In this document: positions 36,004 to 44,875 of the stretch, in pieces | Layout of the letters: each line of letters opens with the position of its first letter | How positions within the stretch are numbered: the stretch's first letter is position 1 | Assembly (NCBI RefSeq): GCF_014699135.1 | Contig: NZ_JACOFT010000003.1 | Span: 558,001 to 622,000, forward strand | Source: Cognatundibacterium aquatile | GTDB taxonomy: Bacteria > Pseudomonadota > Gammaproteobacteria > Burkholderiales > Burkholderiaceae_D | DNA length: 64,000 bases | Direction of reading: 5' to 3' | Notes under the pieces: model-generated | The model's database searches: none | The model's input: only the letters and a program-made list of their open reading frames with translations | Told to the model about the DNA's origin: nothing | Position numbers and translations under genes: made by a program

Positions 36004-37149
36004 ATGAGCGAATCTTTTTCCTTTGATGCAAAAAAAGCCGGAGCGTGGCGCTATGTGCCAGCCTTGTCGTTTGCAGCGATACTTGCTGCTGGCCTGGTTG
36101 CGACGGTATCGTCTTTGCAAGAAGTGCCACTGCAGAAGTGGCGAGAGATGGGGGACGTGCAGAAGATTGTTCAGGGTGAAGCGACGCGGATGTTTACGAC
36201 GCAGCTCAATGAACATTTTTCATGGAGTAAAACATTTGCCAAATTTGAGCGGGCGGTTCGATGGAATCTTGCGCGCGATGCAGGCCCGAATGTGCGTGTC
36301 GGTTGTGACGGTTGGTTTTTTTTACAGGAAGAGCTGACGACATTTGACGGCGGCGCACAGAATGCAAATGCGCGCGCATACATGGTCGGACAGATTGCGC
36401 AAAGCCTGAAAAAGCAAGGCGTGCAACTGGTGGTGGCGGTCGTTCCGGATAAATCACGGGTGGAACAGCAGCATCTGTGTGGCCTGCACCGGCCAGCGGG
36501 CTTTGCCCAACGCGGCGATGACTGGATTAAGGCTTTACGTGCAAAACAGGTTGAGGTGATCGATCTGTATCCTGCACTGAGCAGTTTCAGTGGTGAGCGT
36601 TATTACCGGACCGATTCGCACTGGAGTGAGGCAGGTGCGAATGCAGCGGCGGCAGCGATTGCCAGGCATTTGCAAAGTGCTGGCCTGGTTGATAAGTTCA
36701 ATGCGGAGCTTCCTGCAGGTGCGGTGAAAACCGTGATCGCAGAGCGCATGGGGGATTTATTCCGCGTCGCCAATCTGGATGGATTACCGGCTGCTTTACG
36801 TCCCGCAATTGAAAGGACTGCGACCAGTACCGTGGCACCAGTCGCGAATAACAGCGACGATTTGTTTGGTGACGGCGGATTGCCTGCGGTAGCTTTAATC
36901 GGCACCTCATTCAGCTTGCGCGGTAATTTTGTGCCGTTTCTGAGTCAGCATCTGGCGGCACCGGTAGCGAATCTGGCCAAAGATGGCGGTGATTTTGACG
37001 GTTCTGCCTCAGCCTATCTGCACAGCAAAGCATTGCAGCAGGAACCGCCAAAAGTCGTAGTGTGGGAGATTCCAGAACGCATGTTGCAAAAGCCGTTCAA
37101 ACCCTCAGAGCGTGCCTGGCTGGAAAGCCTGAAGCAAGGCAAGCTGTAA
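36004..37149 (+). CDS. AlgJ/AlgX-like SGNH acetyltransferase (WssI-like)
   Basis: 381 residues. An N-terminal membrane anchor (about 17-38) is followed by a periplasmic SGNH-like domain with VVPDKSRV, RTDSHWS (Asp204, His206) and the nucleophile in LIGTSFS (Ser302), the AlgJ/AlgX/WssI pattern. It would attach acetyl groups to the exported glucan. AGAGGA precedes ATG 36004, 9 bases after the MBOAT stop. Confidence 0.88.
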   Translation: MSESFSFDAKKAGAWRYVPALSFAAILAAGLVATVSSLQEVPLQKWREMGDVQKIVQGEATRMFTTQLNEHFSWSKTFAKFERAVRWNLARDAGPNVRVGCDGWFFLQEELTTFDGGAQNANARAYMVGQIAQSLKKQGVQLVVAVVPDKSRVEQQHLCGLHRPAGFAQRGDDWIKALRAKQVEVIDLYPALSSFSGERYYRTDSHWSEAGANAAAAAIARHLQSAGLVDKFNAELPAGAVKTVIAERMGDLFRVANLDGLPAALRPAIERTATSTVAPVANNSDDLFGDGGLPAVALIGTSFSLRGNFVPFLSQHLAAPVANLAKDGGDFDGSASAYLHSKALQQEPPKVVVWEIPERMLQKPFKPSERAWLESLKQGKL

Positions 37150-37159
37150 TTCAACGCTG

Positions 37160-37183
37160 AAAATTCAATGGAAAATTCAATGG
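37160..37183. repeat. 12-bp tandem duplication
   Basis: Two exact copies of AAAATTCAATGG between the AlgJ/X-like gene and rsgA (convergent). Confidence 0.8.
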
Positions 37184-37218
37184 AAAAGTCAGCGTAAAAA
37201 TTCAGCAATCCGTAGCGA

Positions 37219-38124
37219 TCAGTAACCGACCGTTTGTGCCGATTCATGCACGAGTTGTTCAAACAGCTCGTGCCGCATAGCGGCGATACTGCCCTCTTTT
37301 ACTGCCGCCAGAATTGCGCAGCCAGGCTCGGCGTGATGGTGGCAATTGTAGAATTTACAGTGCCCCAGATGAGGTAAAAATTCCGGGAACGCCCGTTCCA
37401 GCATGCCTTCACTCAGATGATGCAGACCGAATTCCTGAAAGCCCGGCGAATCAATCACATACGAGTTTTCATCCATTTGATACAGACGGGTGAACGTCGT
37501 CGTGTGTTTGCCGGTATCCAGCGCTGCCGAAATTTCACGGGTGGCGATTTCCGCATCGGGAATCAGCAGATTAATCAGCGAGGATTTCCCCATGCCCGAC
37601 TGGCCTATCAATATCGTGCTTTGGCCGCGCATCAGGTTTTCCATTGTCATCCGAGTGCCTTCAGGATCGGCTTTAGCCGATACTTCATGCACCGGGTAGC
37701 CTAGCTTCGCATACAAGCCGACACGTTCACGCGCTTTCGGCAGTGATTCGGTGACATCCACTTTGTTCAGAATCAGATGTGGCTTGATGCCGGAAGATTC
37801 TGCCGCAACCAGTGCCCGCGAGACCAGATCGTCAGTAAAGCTGGGCTCTGTCGCGACTACAATCAATAGCTGGGTCAGATTCGCTGCCAGCATTTTTGAC
37901 TTGTACTGATCTGAGCGGTACAGCAAGGTTTTACGCGGCGTAATCGCTTCGATCACGCCCTGATTTTTCGACGTCAGAGCGAATTCAACCACGTCACCGA
38001 CAGAGACATCGCTTTTCTTGCCACGTGTGACGCAATGCAGTTTTTGTACTTCGCCGTTGATCGTTGCCTGTATCAGGTAATGACGACCATGTGCAGCGAT
38101 AACCAGACCTTGTAGATGCGCCAT
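37219..38124 (-). CDS. rsgA: Ribosome small-subunit GTPase RsgA
   Basis: Circularly permuted GTPase in 30S maturation. 301 residues: N-terminal OB fold, NKVD (G4) preceding the Walker [10 protein letters not shown], then DSPGFQEFG (G3), and a C-terminal zinc knuckle [14 protein letters not shown]. The ATG overlaps the stop of the pterin dehydratase gene by one base. Confidence 0.95.
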   Translation of the reverse strand: MAHLQGLVIAAHGRHYLIQATINGEVQKLHCVTRGKKSDVSVGDVVEFALTSKNQGVIEAITPRKTLLYRSDQYKSKMLAANLTQLLIVVATEPSFTDDLVSRALVAAESSGIKPHLILNKVDVTESLPKARERVGLYAKLGYPVHEVSAKADPEGTRMTMENLMRGQSTILIGQSGMGKSSLINLLIPDAEIATREISAALDTGKHTTTFTRLYQMDENSYVIDSPGFQEFGLHHLSEGMLERAFPEFLPHLGHCKFYNCHHHAEPGCAILAAVKEGSIAAMRHELFEQLVHESAQTVGY

Positions 38125-38474
38125 CAGGAAAAACTTTGCTCAAAAATGGCGTCGATTTTAGCGGCACAGATGAAGTCGTTTTCTGAAATGCCGCCTTTAC
38201 CGCTGTTCACCGTATGCGTGTCAAAGCGGATCACACAGCGGTTGTAAGTGACGACCAGTTCCGGATGATGGTCTTCGGCGTGAATCACATACGCAATCGC
38301 GTTGATGAACGACAGTGTTTCGTAATAATTTTTGAACTGATAAGTTTTGGCGATACGCGCGCCATCGACTGCCCAGCCCGGCGTGGCAGCCAGATAAGCA
38401 GGTAATTCCGATTCCGGTAATCCGGTGAAGGTTTCCTGTGATTTTTTAGCTAGCAGATCGGCGGTTTTAATCAT
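38124..38474 (-). CDS. phhB: Pterin-4-alpha-carbinolamine dehydratase
   Basis: 116 residues. The active-site pattern [16 protein letters not shown] is clear. It dehydrates hydroxy-tetrahydropterin, normally recycling cofactor for phenylalanine hydroxylase, but no phhA is visible here. Coupled to rsgA through a TGATG overlap. Confidence 0.93.
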   Translation of the reverse strand: MIKTADLLAKKSQETFTGLPESELPAYLAATPGWAVDGARIAKTYQFKNYYETLSFINAIAYVIHAEDHHPELVVTYNRCVIRFDTHTVNSGKGGISENDFICAAKIDAIFEQSFS

Positions 38475-38512
38475 GGTTGTTCCTGATATTATTTTTGACG
38501 TTATTCATGAAA

Positions 38513-39796
38513 TTACGCGGCTGAAGATGCCGCCAGTAATTTGTTAATCCGTACCGTCGCTGGGGGATGCGAATCATAAAAAGCAGAATGCAGCGGATCA
38601 GGTGTCAGGGTAGACGCATTGTCTTCATATAGTTTCACCAATGCAGCAACCAGATCATTGGCATCGGTATGTTTGGCGGCGAAGGCATCAGCCTCAAATT
38701 CATGTTTGCGCGAGCTGATCGAAGTCAGCGGCGAAAACAGGAAGGTGAATACCGGCACGCTCAGCATAAACAAAATCAGCGCCATCGCATCATTTTTTGC
38801 CAGCAGCATAGGTTCAACACCAAGCCCCGTATAAAACCAGATCTGCTCTTTCAGGTAGCCCAGCAAACCCAGAAAAACCAGTGACATACCAAAGATCACC
38901 AGCATACGTTTGACGATGTGTTTTAATTTGAAATGACCGAGTTCGTGCGCGAGTACCGCTTCAATCTCAGCCGGCGCCAGACGCGACAACAAAGTATCAA
39001 AAAAGACGATGCGTTTAGATGCGCCAAACCCTGAGAAATACGCATTGCCGTGGGCGCTGCGTTTAGACCCGTCCATCACAAACAAGCCTTTGGAGGCAAA
39101 ACCGACGCGCTGCATCAGGCCTTCGATACGCGCACGCAGACCATCATCTTCCAGAGGGGTGAATTTATTAAACAGCGGTGCGATCACGCTGGGGTAAATC
39201 AGCATCATCAATAACTGAAAACCGCTCCAGAATAGCCACGCATACAGCCACCACAACGCACCGGATTTATCCATCAGCGTCAGCACCACCCAGATCAGTG
39301 GCAGGCCAATCACCGCGCCCAGCAGCGTGCTTTTTAGCAGGTCACCAAAGAACAGGCCCGGCGTCATTTTGTTAAAGCCAAACTTCTGTTCAAGCACGAA
39401 TTGCGAGTAATACGAAAATGGCAGTTCCAGCAAACTGCTGATCACAGCAAATGCGGCGATCAGACTGATCTGATACCACATGCCCGGGCCGGTGATTTTG
39501 ACCAGTGTGACAGACAGCCACTGCAAGCCGCCAAACAAGGTGAAGCCGATCAGGACAAGCGCGTTAAATATCAGTAAAACCAGACCCAGTTTCGTCTTCG
39601 CGATGGTGTAGTCGGCGGCTTTCTGATGCGCTGCCAGCGGGATTTTTTCGGCAAATTGCGCAGGCACCTGAGAACGGTGTTGCAGTATGTGGCGAATGTG
39701 GCGCGAGCCCAGCCAGAACTGCACCAGTAGCGTGACCAGCAGAAAGGAAATGAAGAAAACCGAAAAGGCGACTGAAATCATGGGAAAATGTGACAT
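38513..39796 (-). CDS. M48 (Ste24/CAAX protease-type) membrane metallopeptidase
   Basis: 427 residues with about seven helices, M48A architecture. The zinc site HELGH follows EIEAVLA, and a Glu-containing third-ligand region (SSRKHEFEADAFA) lies further on. Quality-control proteolysis of membrane proteins is likely. Bacteria lack CAAX prenylation, so the eukaryotic name is only structural. The start is ATG 39796 or 39781, neither with a good ribosome binding site. It is divergent from orn with only 24 bases between starts. Confidence 0.92.
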   Translation of the reverse strand: MSHFPMISVAFSVFFISFLLVTLLVQFWLGSRHIRHILQHRSQVPAQFAEKIPLAAHQKAADYTIAKTKLGLVLLIFNALVLIGFTLFGGLQWLSVTLVKITGPGMWYQISLIAAFAVISSLLELPFSYYSQFVLEQKFGFNKMTPGLFFGDLLKSTLLGAVIGLPLIWVVLTLMDKSGALWWLYAWLFWSGFQLLMMLIYPSVIAPLFNKFTPLEDDGLRARIEGLMQRVGFASKGLFVMDGSKRSAHGNAYFSGFGASKRIVFFDTLLSRLAPAEIEAVLAHELGHFKLKHIVKRMLVIFGMSLVFLGLLGYLKEQIWFYTGLGVEPMLLAKNDAMALILFMLSVPVFTFLFSPLTSISSRKHEFEADAFAAKHTDANDLVAALVKLYEDNASTLTPDPLHSAFYDSHPPATVRINKLLAASSAA

Positions 39797-39820
39797 TCGT
39801 AAAAAAGCTAAGGAAGAATT

Positions 39821-40405
39821 ATGTCACAAGCGACCGACATTCAAGCAAACACACCGCCTGCACGCCCAAATGAAATGAATCTGATCTGGGTGGACATGGA
39901 AATGACCGGCCTTGACCCTGATAATGACCGCATTATCGAAGTGGCTGTGGTAGTCACGGATTCGCAATTGAATGTGCTGGCAGAAGGCCCTGTATTTGCC
40001 ATCCATCAGTCGGATGAAACGCTGAACAAAATGGACGCCTGGAATAAAGGCACACATGGCCGCTCCGGCCTGATCGATAAAGTCAAAGCATCGACGTTCA
40101 GCGAAGCCGATGCTGAAGAAGCCCTGATCGCGTTCCTGAAACCGTATGTGCCAGCCGGTAAATCGCCGATGTGCGGTAACTCGATTTGTCAGGATCGCCG
40201 TTTCATGGCGCGCGGCATGCCTAAGCTGGAGGCATTTTTCCACTACCGCAATCTGGATGTCTCGACGCTGAAAGAACTGTGCCGCCGCTGGAAACCGGAA
40301 TTATCGACAGGCTTTAAAAAGCACCAGAAACACACCGCGCTGGCCGACATCGTTGAATCCATCGAAGAACTCAAGTATTACCGTCAGCATTTCATCAAGG
40401 AATAA
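39821..40405 (+). CDS. orn: Oligoribonuclease
   Basis: DEDDh 3'-5' exonuclease degrading short RNAs and pGpG, the breakdown product of c-di-GMP. 194 residues. [14 protein letters not shown] carries the first acidic pair; the distal HTALADI block carries the last ligands. AAGGAAG precedes ATG 39821. It starts with a short Gln/Pro/Asn-containing tail (about 15 residues) before the usual domain. Confidence 0.96.
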   Translation: MSQATDIQANTPPARPNEMNLIWVDMEMTGLDPDNDRIIEVAVVVTDSQLNVLAEGPVFAIHQSDETLNKMDAWNKGTHGRSGLIDKVKASTFSEADAEEALIAFLKPYVPAGKSPMCGNSICQDRRFMARGMPKLEAFFHYRNLDVSTLKELCRRWKPELSTGFKKHQKHTALADIVESIEELKYYRQHFIKE

Positions 40406-40472
40406 GCTGAGTGCGATGCTGCCTCTGCGGCGTTGCAGGCATAGGAATACAGCAGCAGACATAGGCAGACAT

Positions 40473-40508
40473 AAAAAAAGCGACGGTCAAAATGGCCGTC
40501 GCTTTTTT
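40473..40508. terminator. Intrinsic terminator after orn
   Basis: A long stem built on GCGACGG / CCGTCGC with flanking A-run and T-run pairs. It is usable on both strands. Confidence 0.9.
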
Positions 40509-40524
40509 ATTCCTGATTTTTCAT

Positions 40525-40606
40525 ATACTCCCGGGGAGTATGTATTTTGGCATCGCTAACATCCTTTGTTTATAAAGAGATGTTCGCAATTGAATCGGAT
40601 ACTCCC
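40525..40606. repeat. Palindromic intergenic element, copy D (inverted)
   Basis: Reverse orientation relative to copy C. The palindrome ATACTCCC-G-GGGAGTAT (40525-40541) comes first. The single arm ATACTCCC (40599-40606) complements GGGAGTAT (40534-40541). The core on the minus strand contains TTTATAAACAAAGG, as in copy C. It lies between the convergent orn and FKBP genes. Confidence 0.75.
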
Positions 40607-40669
40607 TGAAAAATGGCAAAAACAGGGCCAAAAAGGCTGTTTTCAGGCCATTTTCAGCGCAGCCAGTGC

Positions 40670-41026
40670 TTAAACGCCTAACAGTTCTACTTCAAAAATC
40701 AAAGTCGCATTTGGTGGAATCACGCCACCGGCGCCGCGTGGGCCGTAGCCGAGGCTGGATGGGACGGTCAGGATGCGGGTGCCGCCGATTTTCATGCCTT
40801 GTACGCCTTCATCCCAGCCTTTGATCACGTGACCAGCGCCGAGTGGGAAAGAGAAAGGATCATTGCGGTCTTTGCTGGAATCAAATTTCGCGCCAGCGCT
40901 GCCGTCGGCATTTTGCAGCCAGCCTGTGTAATGAACGACAACGTGATTGCCTGCTTGTGCTTCTGCGCCTTCACCGACGATTTTATCTTCGTATTGCAGA
41001 CCGCTGACGGTAGTAATTGTGCTCAT
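40670..41026 (-). CDS. FKBP-type peptidyl-prolyl isomerase
   Basis: 118-residue single FKBP domain, cytoplasmic. Conserved VVVHYTGWL, FDSS, FPLGAGHVIKGWDEGVQGM and GYGPRGAGGVIPPNATL are all present. AAGGGGAA precedes ATG 41026. Confidence 0.95.
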   Translation of the reverse strand: MSTITTVSGLQYEDKIVGEGAEAQAGNHVVVHYTGWLQNADGSAGAKFDSSKDRNDPFSFPLGAGHVIKGWDEGVQGMKIGGTRILTVPSSLGYGPRGAGGVIPPNATLIFEVELLGV

Positions 41027-41266
41027 GGTTTCCCCTTAATTTGTCAAAAAAGTGGCGCAATTGTAGAGCAAAAACAGAGTCCGGCGCTGGAATCTGCCCG
41101 GATGATGCCCTTTTCTTCGTGGTGCGGTGTTTCCCGAGTGAAAGTTGCCGCCTTGATTTTTCTCAATATCGGCCGAAAAGTAAAAAAACAGCAAGCCTGA
41201 TCTAAGCCGTTGACGACTATGCACGGTAAAATGCAGACTTGATTCATTTATTGGCGGTCTTCTTTC

Positions 41267-42241
41267 ATGCGTAGTCGTTCTTTGTTGGCATCTCTGTTTT
41301 TTGGTTTATTGGTTCCTGCGGTTGTACCGGCAGCGCAGTCAAATGTCGTGGTCGTGCTGAATTCGCGTGACGCGACGGTCAGTTTGCTGGATCAGCAGAC
41401 GTACAAAGAAATCAGTACCTTTCCTATCGGTAAAGAGCCGCATCATCTGATGGCGACGCCGGATAATAAATCCCTGATTGTGGCGAATGCGATTGGTGAT
41501 GAGCTGGTATTTCTTGATCCTAAGAGTGGTCAGATCCAGCGTCGCATCAAGGATATTGCTGATCCGTATCAGATCGGTTTTTCACCGGATCAGAAATGGT
41601 TTATCTCGAATTCGCTGCGCCTTGATCGCGTCGATTTCTATAAATTCGATGGGCAGGATCTGAAACTGGTGAACCGTGTGCCGCTGGCAAAATTACCTAG
41701 CCACATGGCATTTGATGCCGCCAGCACGACGGTGTTTATTACCCAGCAGGGCAGTGATCAGGTGTCGGCAATTGATCTGGCGACCCAGAAAGTAAAATGG
41801 ACGATACCTGTCGGCAAGCTGCCTGCAGGTATCGTGATGACGCCGGATGATAAATATCTGCTGGTCGGCATCATGGGGAAAGACTACGTTGAAGTGATTG
41901 ACTGGCGCACACAAAAAACCGTCAAGCGGATTAAAGCTGGTGTCGGCACGCATAATTTCCGTGCGCTGGGCGATAAGCGTCATGTGTTTGTGTCGAACCG
42001 TACCTCGAATGAAATTAATATTCTGGATCAGCAAACGCTGGAAATGGTCGGCAGTATTCCTGTTCCCGGCGGCCCTGATTGCATGGAAGTCAGTGAAGAT
42101 GGTAAGACTTTGTGGGCGACTCTGCGCTGGATTAAAAAAGTAGCGGTCGTGGATATTCCTTCCAGAAAAGTCATCAAGCTGATTCCGGTTGGCCGCTCCC
42201 CACATGGCGTTTTCTTTGCCAATCGTGCCGGCAACATCTAA
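41267..42241 (+). CDS. Exported YVTN-type beta-propeller protein
   Basis: 324 residues. A signal peptide (about 1-22, ...VVPAAQ) is followed by six or seven blade repeats with D..V.V.D....K pattern (for example VEVIDWRTQKTVKRIKAG and INILDQQTLEMVGSIPVPGG). Periplasmic binding or scaffold role, ligand unknown. First gene of a compact run; its 3' end overlaps the deacetylase gene by 38 bases. No clear ribosome binding site. Confidence 0.85.
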   Translation: MRSRSLLASLFFGLLVPAVVPAAQSNVVVVLNSRDATVSLLDQQTYKEISTFPIGKEPHHLMATPDNKSLIVANAIGDELVFLDPKSGQIQRRIKDIADPYQIGFSPDQKWFISNSLRLDRVDFYKFDGQDLKLVNRVPLAKLPSHMAFDAASTTVFITQQGSDQVSAIDLATQKVKWTIPVGKLPAGIVMTPDDKYLLVGIMGKDYVEVIDWRTQKTVKRIKAGVGTHNFRALGDKRHVFVSNRTSNEINILDQQTLEMVGSIPVPGGPDCMEVSEDGKTLWATLRWIKKVAVVDIPSRKVIKLIPVGRSPHGVFFANRAGNI

Positions 42242-43034
42242 GCACCATCCTTACCTTGCAGCCGCACTGGCAGCGTTGATTCTGCCGGTGCAGATCAGCG
42301 CTGTCGCTGCGACCGCTGCCGCTCATTCTGCCGCATGTAAGGGAACGATTTATCTGACGTTTGATACCGGCAGCCAGTCGCAGGCGGAATTGATTGCGGC
42401 AACACTGCGTCGCCATCAGATCAAGGCCACCTTTTTTCTGGCGAACGAAAAAACGGTGCGTGACGATTATTCTCTCGATCCATCGTGGGCTCCCTATTGG
42501 AAAACGCTGGCAAATGAAGGCCATGCGTTCGGGTCGCACACTTTCGATCACGTTTATGTGATCGGTGATTTGCCTGATGGCCGGATTGAAGTACGCCCGC
42601 AGTTCGGCGCTGATGCAGGAAAAAAACTGACGTGGACGCCGCAACAATATTGCAGCGAATTGCGTCGTGTGAACCAGCGTTTTCTGCAGCTGACCGGTAA
42701 GCAACTTGATCCCTACTGGCGCGCGCCTGGCGGTAAGCTGACACCGAATTTATTGAAAGCGGGCGAAGCTTGCGGTTACCATCATGTCGCATGGGCGCCT
42801 GCCGGTTTTTCCGGCGATGAATTATCCAGCGAAAAATTCAGTAATGTGTTGCTGTTAAAACGCGCACTGGATCATTTACGTGATGGCGATATTTTCATGG
42901 CGCACCTCGGCATCTGGTCGCGCAAGCAGGCCTGGGCACCGGAAAATCTGGAGCCATTAATTACCGGGCTTGAGCAAAAATCCTTTTGTTTTGCTACGCT
43001 ACGCGAGCATCCTTCTTACACCACTGGCAAATAA
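42204..43034 (+). CDS. NodB-like polysaccharide deacetylase with altered metal site
   Basis: 276 residues, signal peptide to about residue 36, then a NodB fold. Motif 1 is TFDTG (Asp54, Thr55) instead of TFDDG, so the usual metal-binding second Asp is Thr. Motif 2 is HTFDH (His112, His116) and motif 3 RAPGG (Arg173). ATG 42204 inside the previous gene is chosen; TTG 42189 and GTG 42225 are alternatives. The stop overlaps the next ATG by one base. It probably acts on an N- or O-acetylated glycan if active. Confidence 0.82.
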   Translation: MAFSLPIVPATSKHHPYLAAALAALILPVQISAVAATAAAHSAACKGTIYLTFDTGSQSQAELIAATLRRHQIKATFFLANEKTVRDDYSLDPSWAPYWKTLANEGHAFGSHTFDHVYVIGDLPDGRIEVRPQFGADAGKKLTWTPQQYCSELRRVNQRFLQLTGKQLDPYWRAPGGKLTPNLLKAGEACGYHHVAWAPAGFSGDELSSEKFSNVLLLKRALDHLRDGDIFMAHLGIWSRKQAWAPENLEPLITGLEQKSFCFATLREHPSYTTGK

Positions 43035-44026
43035 TGAATTTCATTGCTTACTTCTCAGATTTACTGACCAACCTGCAATCCTGGATTTTTCAAGCCATCG
43101 TGCAGCCGACGATGTTTTATGTCGGGCTGGGTGAATATGTGGAAGATTCATTTGAGGGTGTTGAGTGGTTTATCTTCGGTGTATTACAACTGATTATTTT
43201 GTTCCTGATCTTGCGCCCGTTGGAGTCCTGGATACCGGTACATAAGATCTCCGACCGTTACGCCCGCTGGAACGATTTTATTTATACCGCCTTGCATCGC
43301 CTGGGCGCGTTTTCGATGGCGGTGTTTTTTCTGCTGACACCGATATTTGATCATCTGACAGCGGTCTTGCATTTGCAGGGCGTCAATCCTTTTAATCTGG
43401 AAAATCTGTGGTCAGGTTTCTTGCAATATCCGGCCTTGCTATTTATTGCTTATCTGTTTGTGCTGGATTTTTTTGATTACTGGTATCACCGCGCCAGCCA
43501 TCAGTTCAACTGGTGGTGGGGTTTGCACAGTCTGCACCACAGCCAGCGCAATATGAATCTGTGGAGCGATAACCGTAATCATTTGCTGGATGATTTCCTG
43601 CGTGATATTTACATGGGCATGATCGCGATTGTGATTGGCGTGGAGCCCGGTCAGTATGTGATGCTGGTGATGGCATCGCAGATGTTGCAGAGTCTGCAGC
43701 ATGCGAATGTGCGCCTGCATTTCGGCCGGTTCGGTGATTATTTACTGGTGTCGCCACGCTATCACCGCATGCATCACGCGATTGGTCTGGGGCATGAAAC
43801 GCAAGGCAAAGGCACCTTGGGCGGGCATAATTTTGCTGTGTTATTTCCGCTATGGGATGTGCTGTTTGGCACAGCCTTATTCAGTCAAGAATATGCCGAG
43901 ACCGGCATTCGTGATCAGTTGCCTGCACCGGAAGGATGTTCCCGCGATTATGGTCGTGGATTCTGGGCGCAGCAATGGCTGGGGCTCAAACGCATGACCG
44001 GTATGGAAAAGGAAACGCACTCATGA
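43034..44026 (+). CDS. Sterol desaturase / fatty-acid hydroxylase family protein
   Basis: 330 residues, several membrane helices. Histidine clusters for a di-iron site: HRASH (152-156), HSLHH (165-169) and HRMHH (244-248). It would hydroxylate or desaturate a lipid; the substrate is unknown. The start ATG overlaps the deacetylase stop (TAATG) and the stop overlaps the next ATG (ATGA), so translation is coupled throughout. Confidence 0.9.
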   Translation: MNFIAYFSDLLTNLQSWIFQAIVQPTMFYVGLGEYVEDSFEGVEWFIFGVLQLIILFLILRPLESWIPVHKISDRYARWNDFIYTALHRLGAFSMAVFFLLTPIFDHLTAVLHLQGVNPFNLENLWSGFLQYPALLFIAYLFVLDFFDYWYHRASHQFNWWWGLHSLHHSQRNMNLWSDNRNHLLDDFLRDIYMGMIAIVIGVEPGQYVMLVMASQMLQSLQHANVRLHFGRFGDYLLVSPRYHRMHHAIGLGHETQGKGTLGGHNFAVLFPLWDVLFGTALFSQEYAETGIRDQLPAPEGCSRDYGRGFWAQQWLGLKRMTGMEKETHS

Positions 44027-44844
44027 ATATTGCTGCGGTGGGTATTGCATGGGGGAGAGCGGTTGCGGCGCAATTACACTTTCGCATGTTGTTACTGACC
44101 TTCATTCCATTTCTGGCTGCGCTGTTGATCTGGAGCGTCGCCATGTGGTTTGGTCTGCAGGCGCTGATCGATTATCTGCAACTATGGTTTGCCGATCACA
44201 ACAGTTTTCAGACCGCTGGTGACATCCTCGGAATGATAGGCTTGTTCACATTAAAAGCGATGGTGGTGCCGCTGGTGGCGATGTGGCTGTTGTTACCGCT
44301 GATGGTGTTTACAGCTTTATTGTGCATAGGCTTGTTTGCGATGCCTGCGATCAGCAAACATGTCGGGTCCCGCCATTATCCGCAACTGGAACAACGGCAT
44401 GGTGGTTCTTTGCTCGGAAGCATAGGGTATTCACTCAGTTCATTTGTGATTTTTGCAGTTGTCTGGCTGCTGACGTTACCGCTGACTTTATTTCCACCTG
44501 TGAGTCTGGTATTGCAACCCTTGTTATGGGGTTGGCTCACTTATCGCGTGATCGTCTATGACGCGTTGGCTGAATATGCCGATGCTGATGAACGTCGCGC
44601 ACTGATGAAACAGCATCGCTGGTCTTTATTACTGATGGGAACGGTCGCCGGTATATTCGGTGCCGCGCCGGGTCTGTTGTGGCTGGGCGGTGTGATGGCG
44701 GTAATGTTTTTGCCGGTGATCGCTGGATTTGCGATCTGGTTGTATGTGCTGGTATTTGTTTTTTCCGGTCTGTGGTTCCAGCACTATTGTCTGGCGGCGC
44801 TGGCACAACAGCGGGCAGCAGCATCGTCTGCTCTTGTACAATAA
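44023..44844 (+). CDS. EI24-domain integral membrane protein
   Basis: 273 residues with about five or six helices and the EI24/CysZ-type pattern (GRAVAAQLHFRMLLLTFIPF near the start, GYSLSSFVIF and WGWLTYRVIVYDALAEYA). Function in this family is poorly known; CysZ relatives carry sulfate. ATG 44023 overlaps the hydroxylase stop by 4 bases. Confidence 0.85.
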   Translation: MNIAAVGIAWGRAVAAQLHFRMLLLTFIPFLAALLIWSVAMWFGLQALIDYLQLWFADHNSFQTAGDILGMIGLFTLKAMVVPLVAMWLLLPLMVFTALLCIGLFAMPAISKHVGSRHYPQLEQRHGGSLLGSIGYSLSSFVIFAVVWLLTLPLTLFPPVSLVLQPLLWGWLTYRVIVYDALAEYADADERRALMKQHRWSLLLMGTVAGIFGAAPGLLWLGGVMAVMFLPVIAGFAIWLYVLVFVFSGLWFQHYCLAALAQQRAAASSALVQ

Positions 44845-44875
44845 GAGCATCACGAATTCCAACAAAGGAACGCAT

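Noticed and set aside
12941-40606. Repeat copies as a CRISPR array
   Set aside because: The copies are kilobases apart, carry no regular spacers and have no cas genes near.
41210-41232. TTGACG ... TAAAAT promoter before the YVTN gene
   Set aside because: The spacer is only 11 bases.
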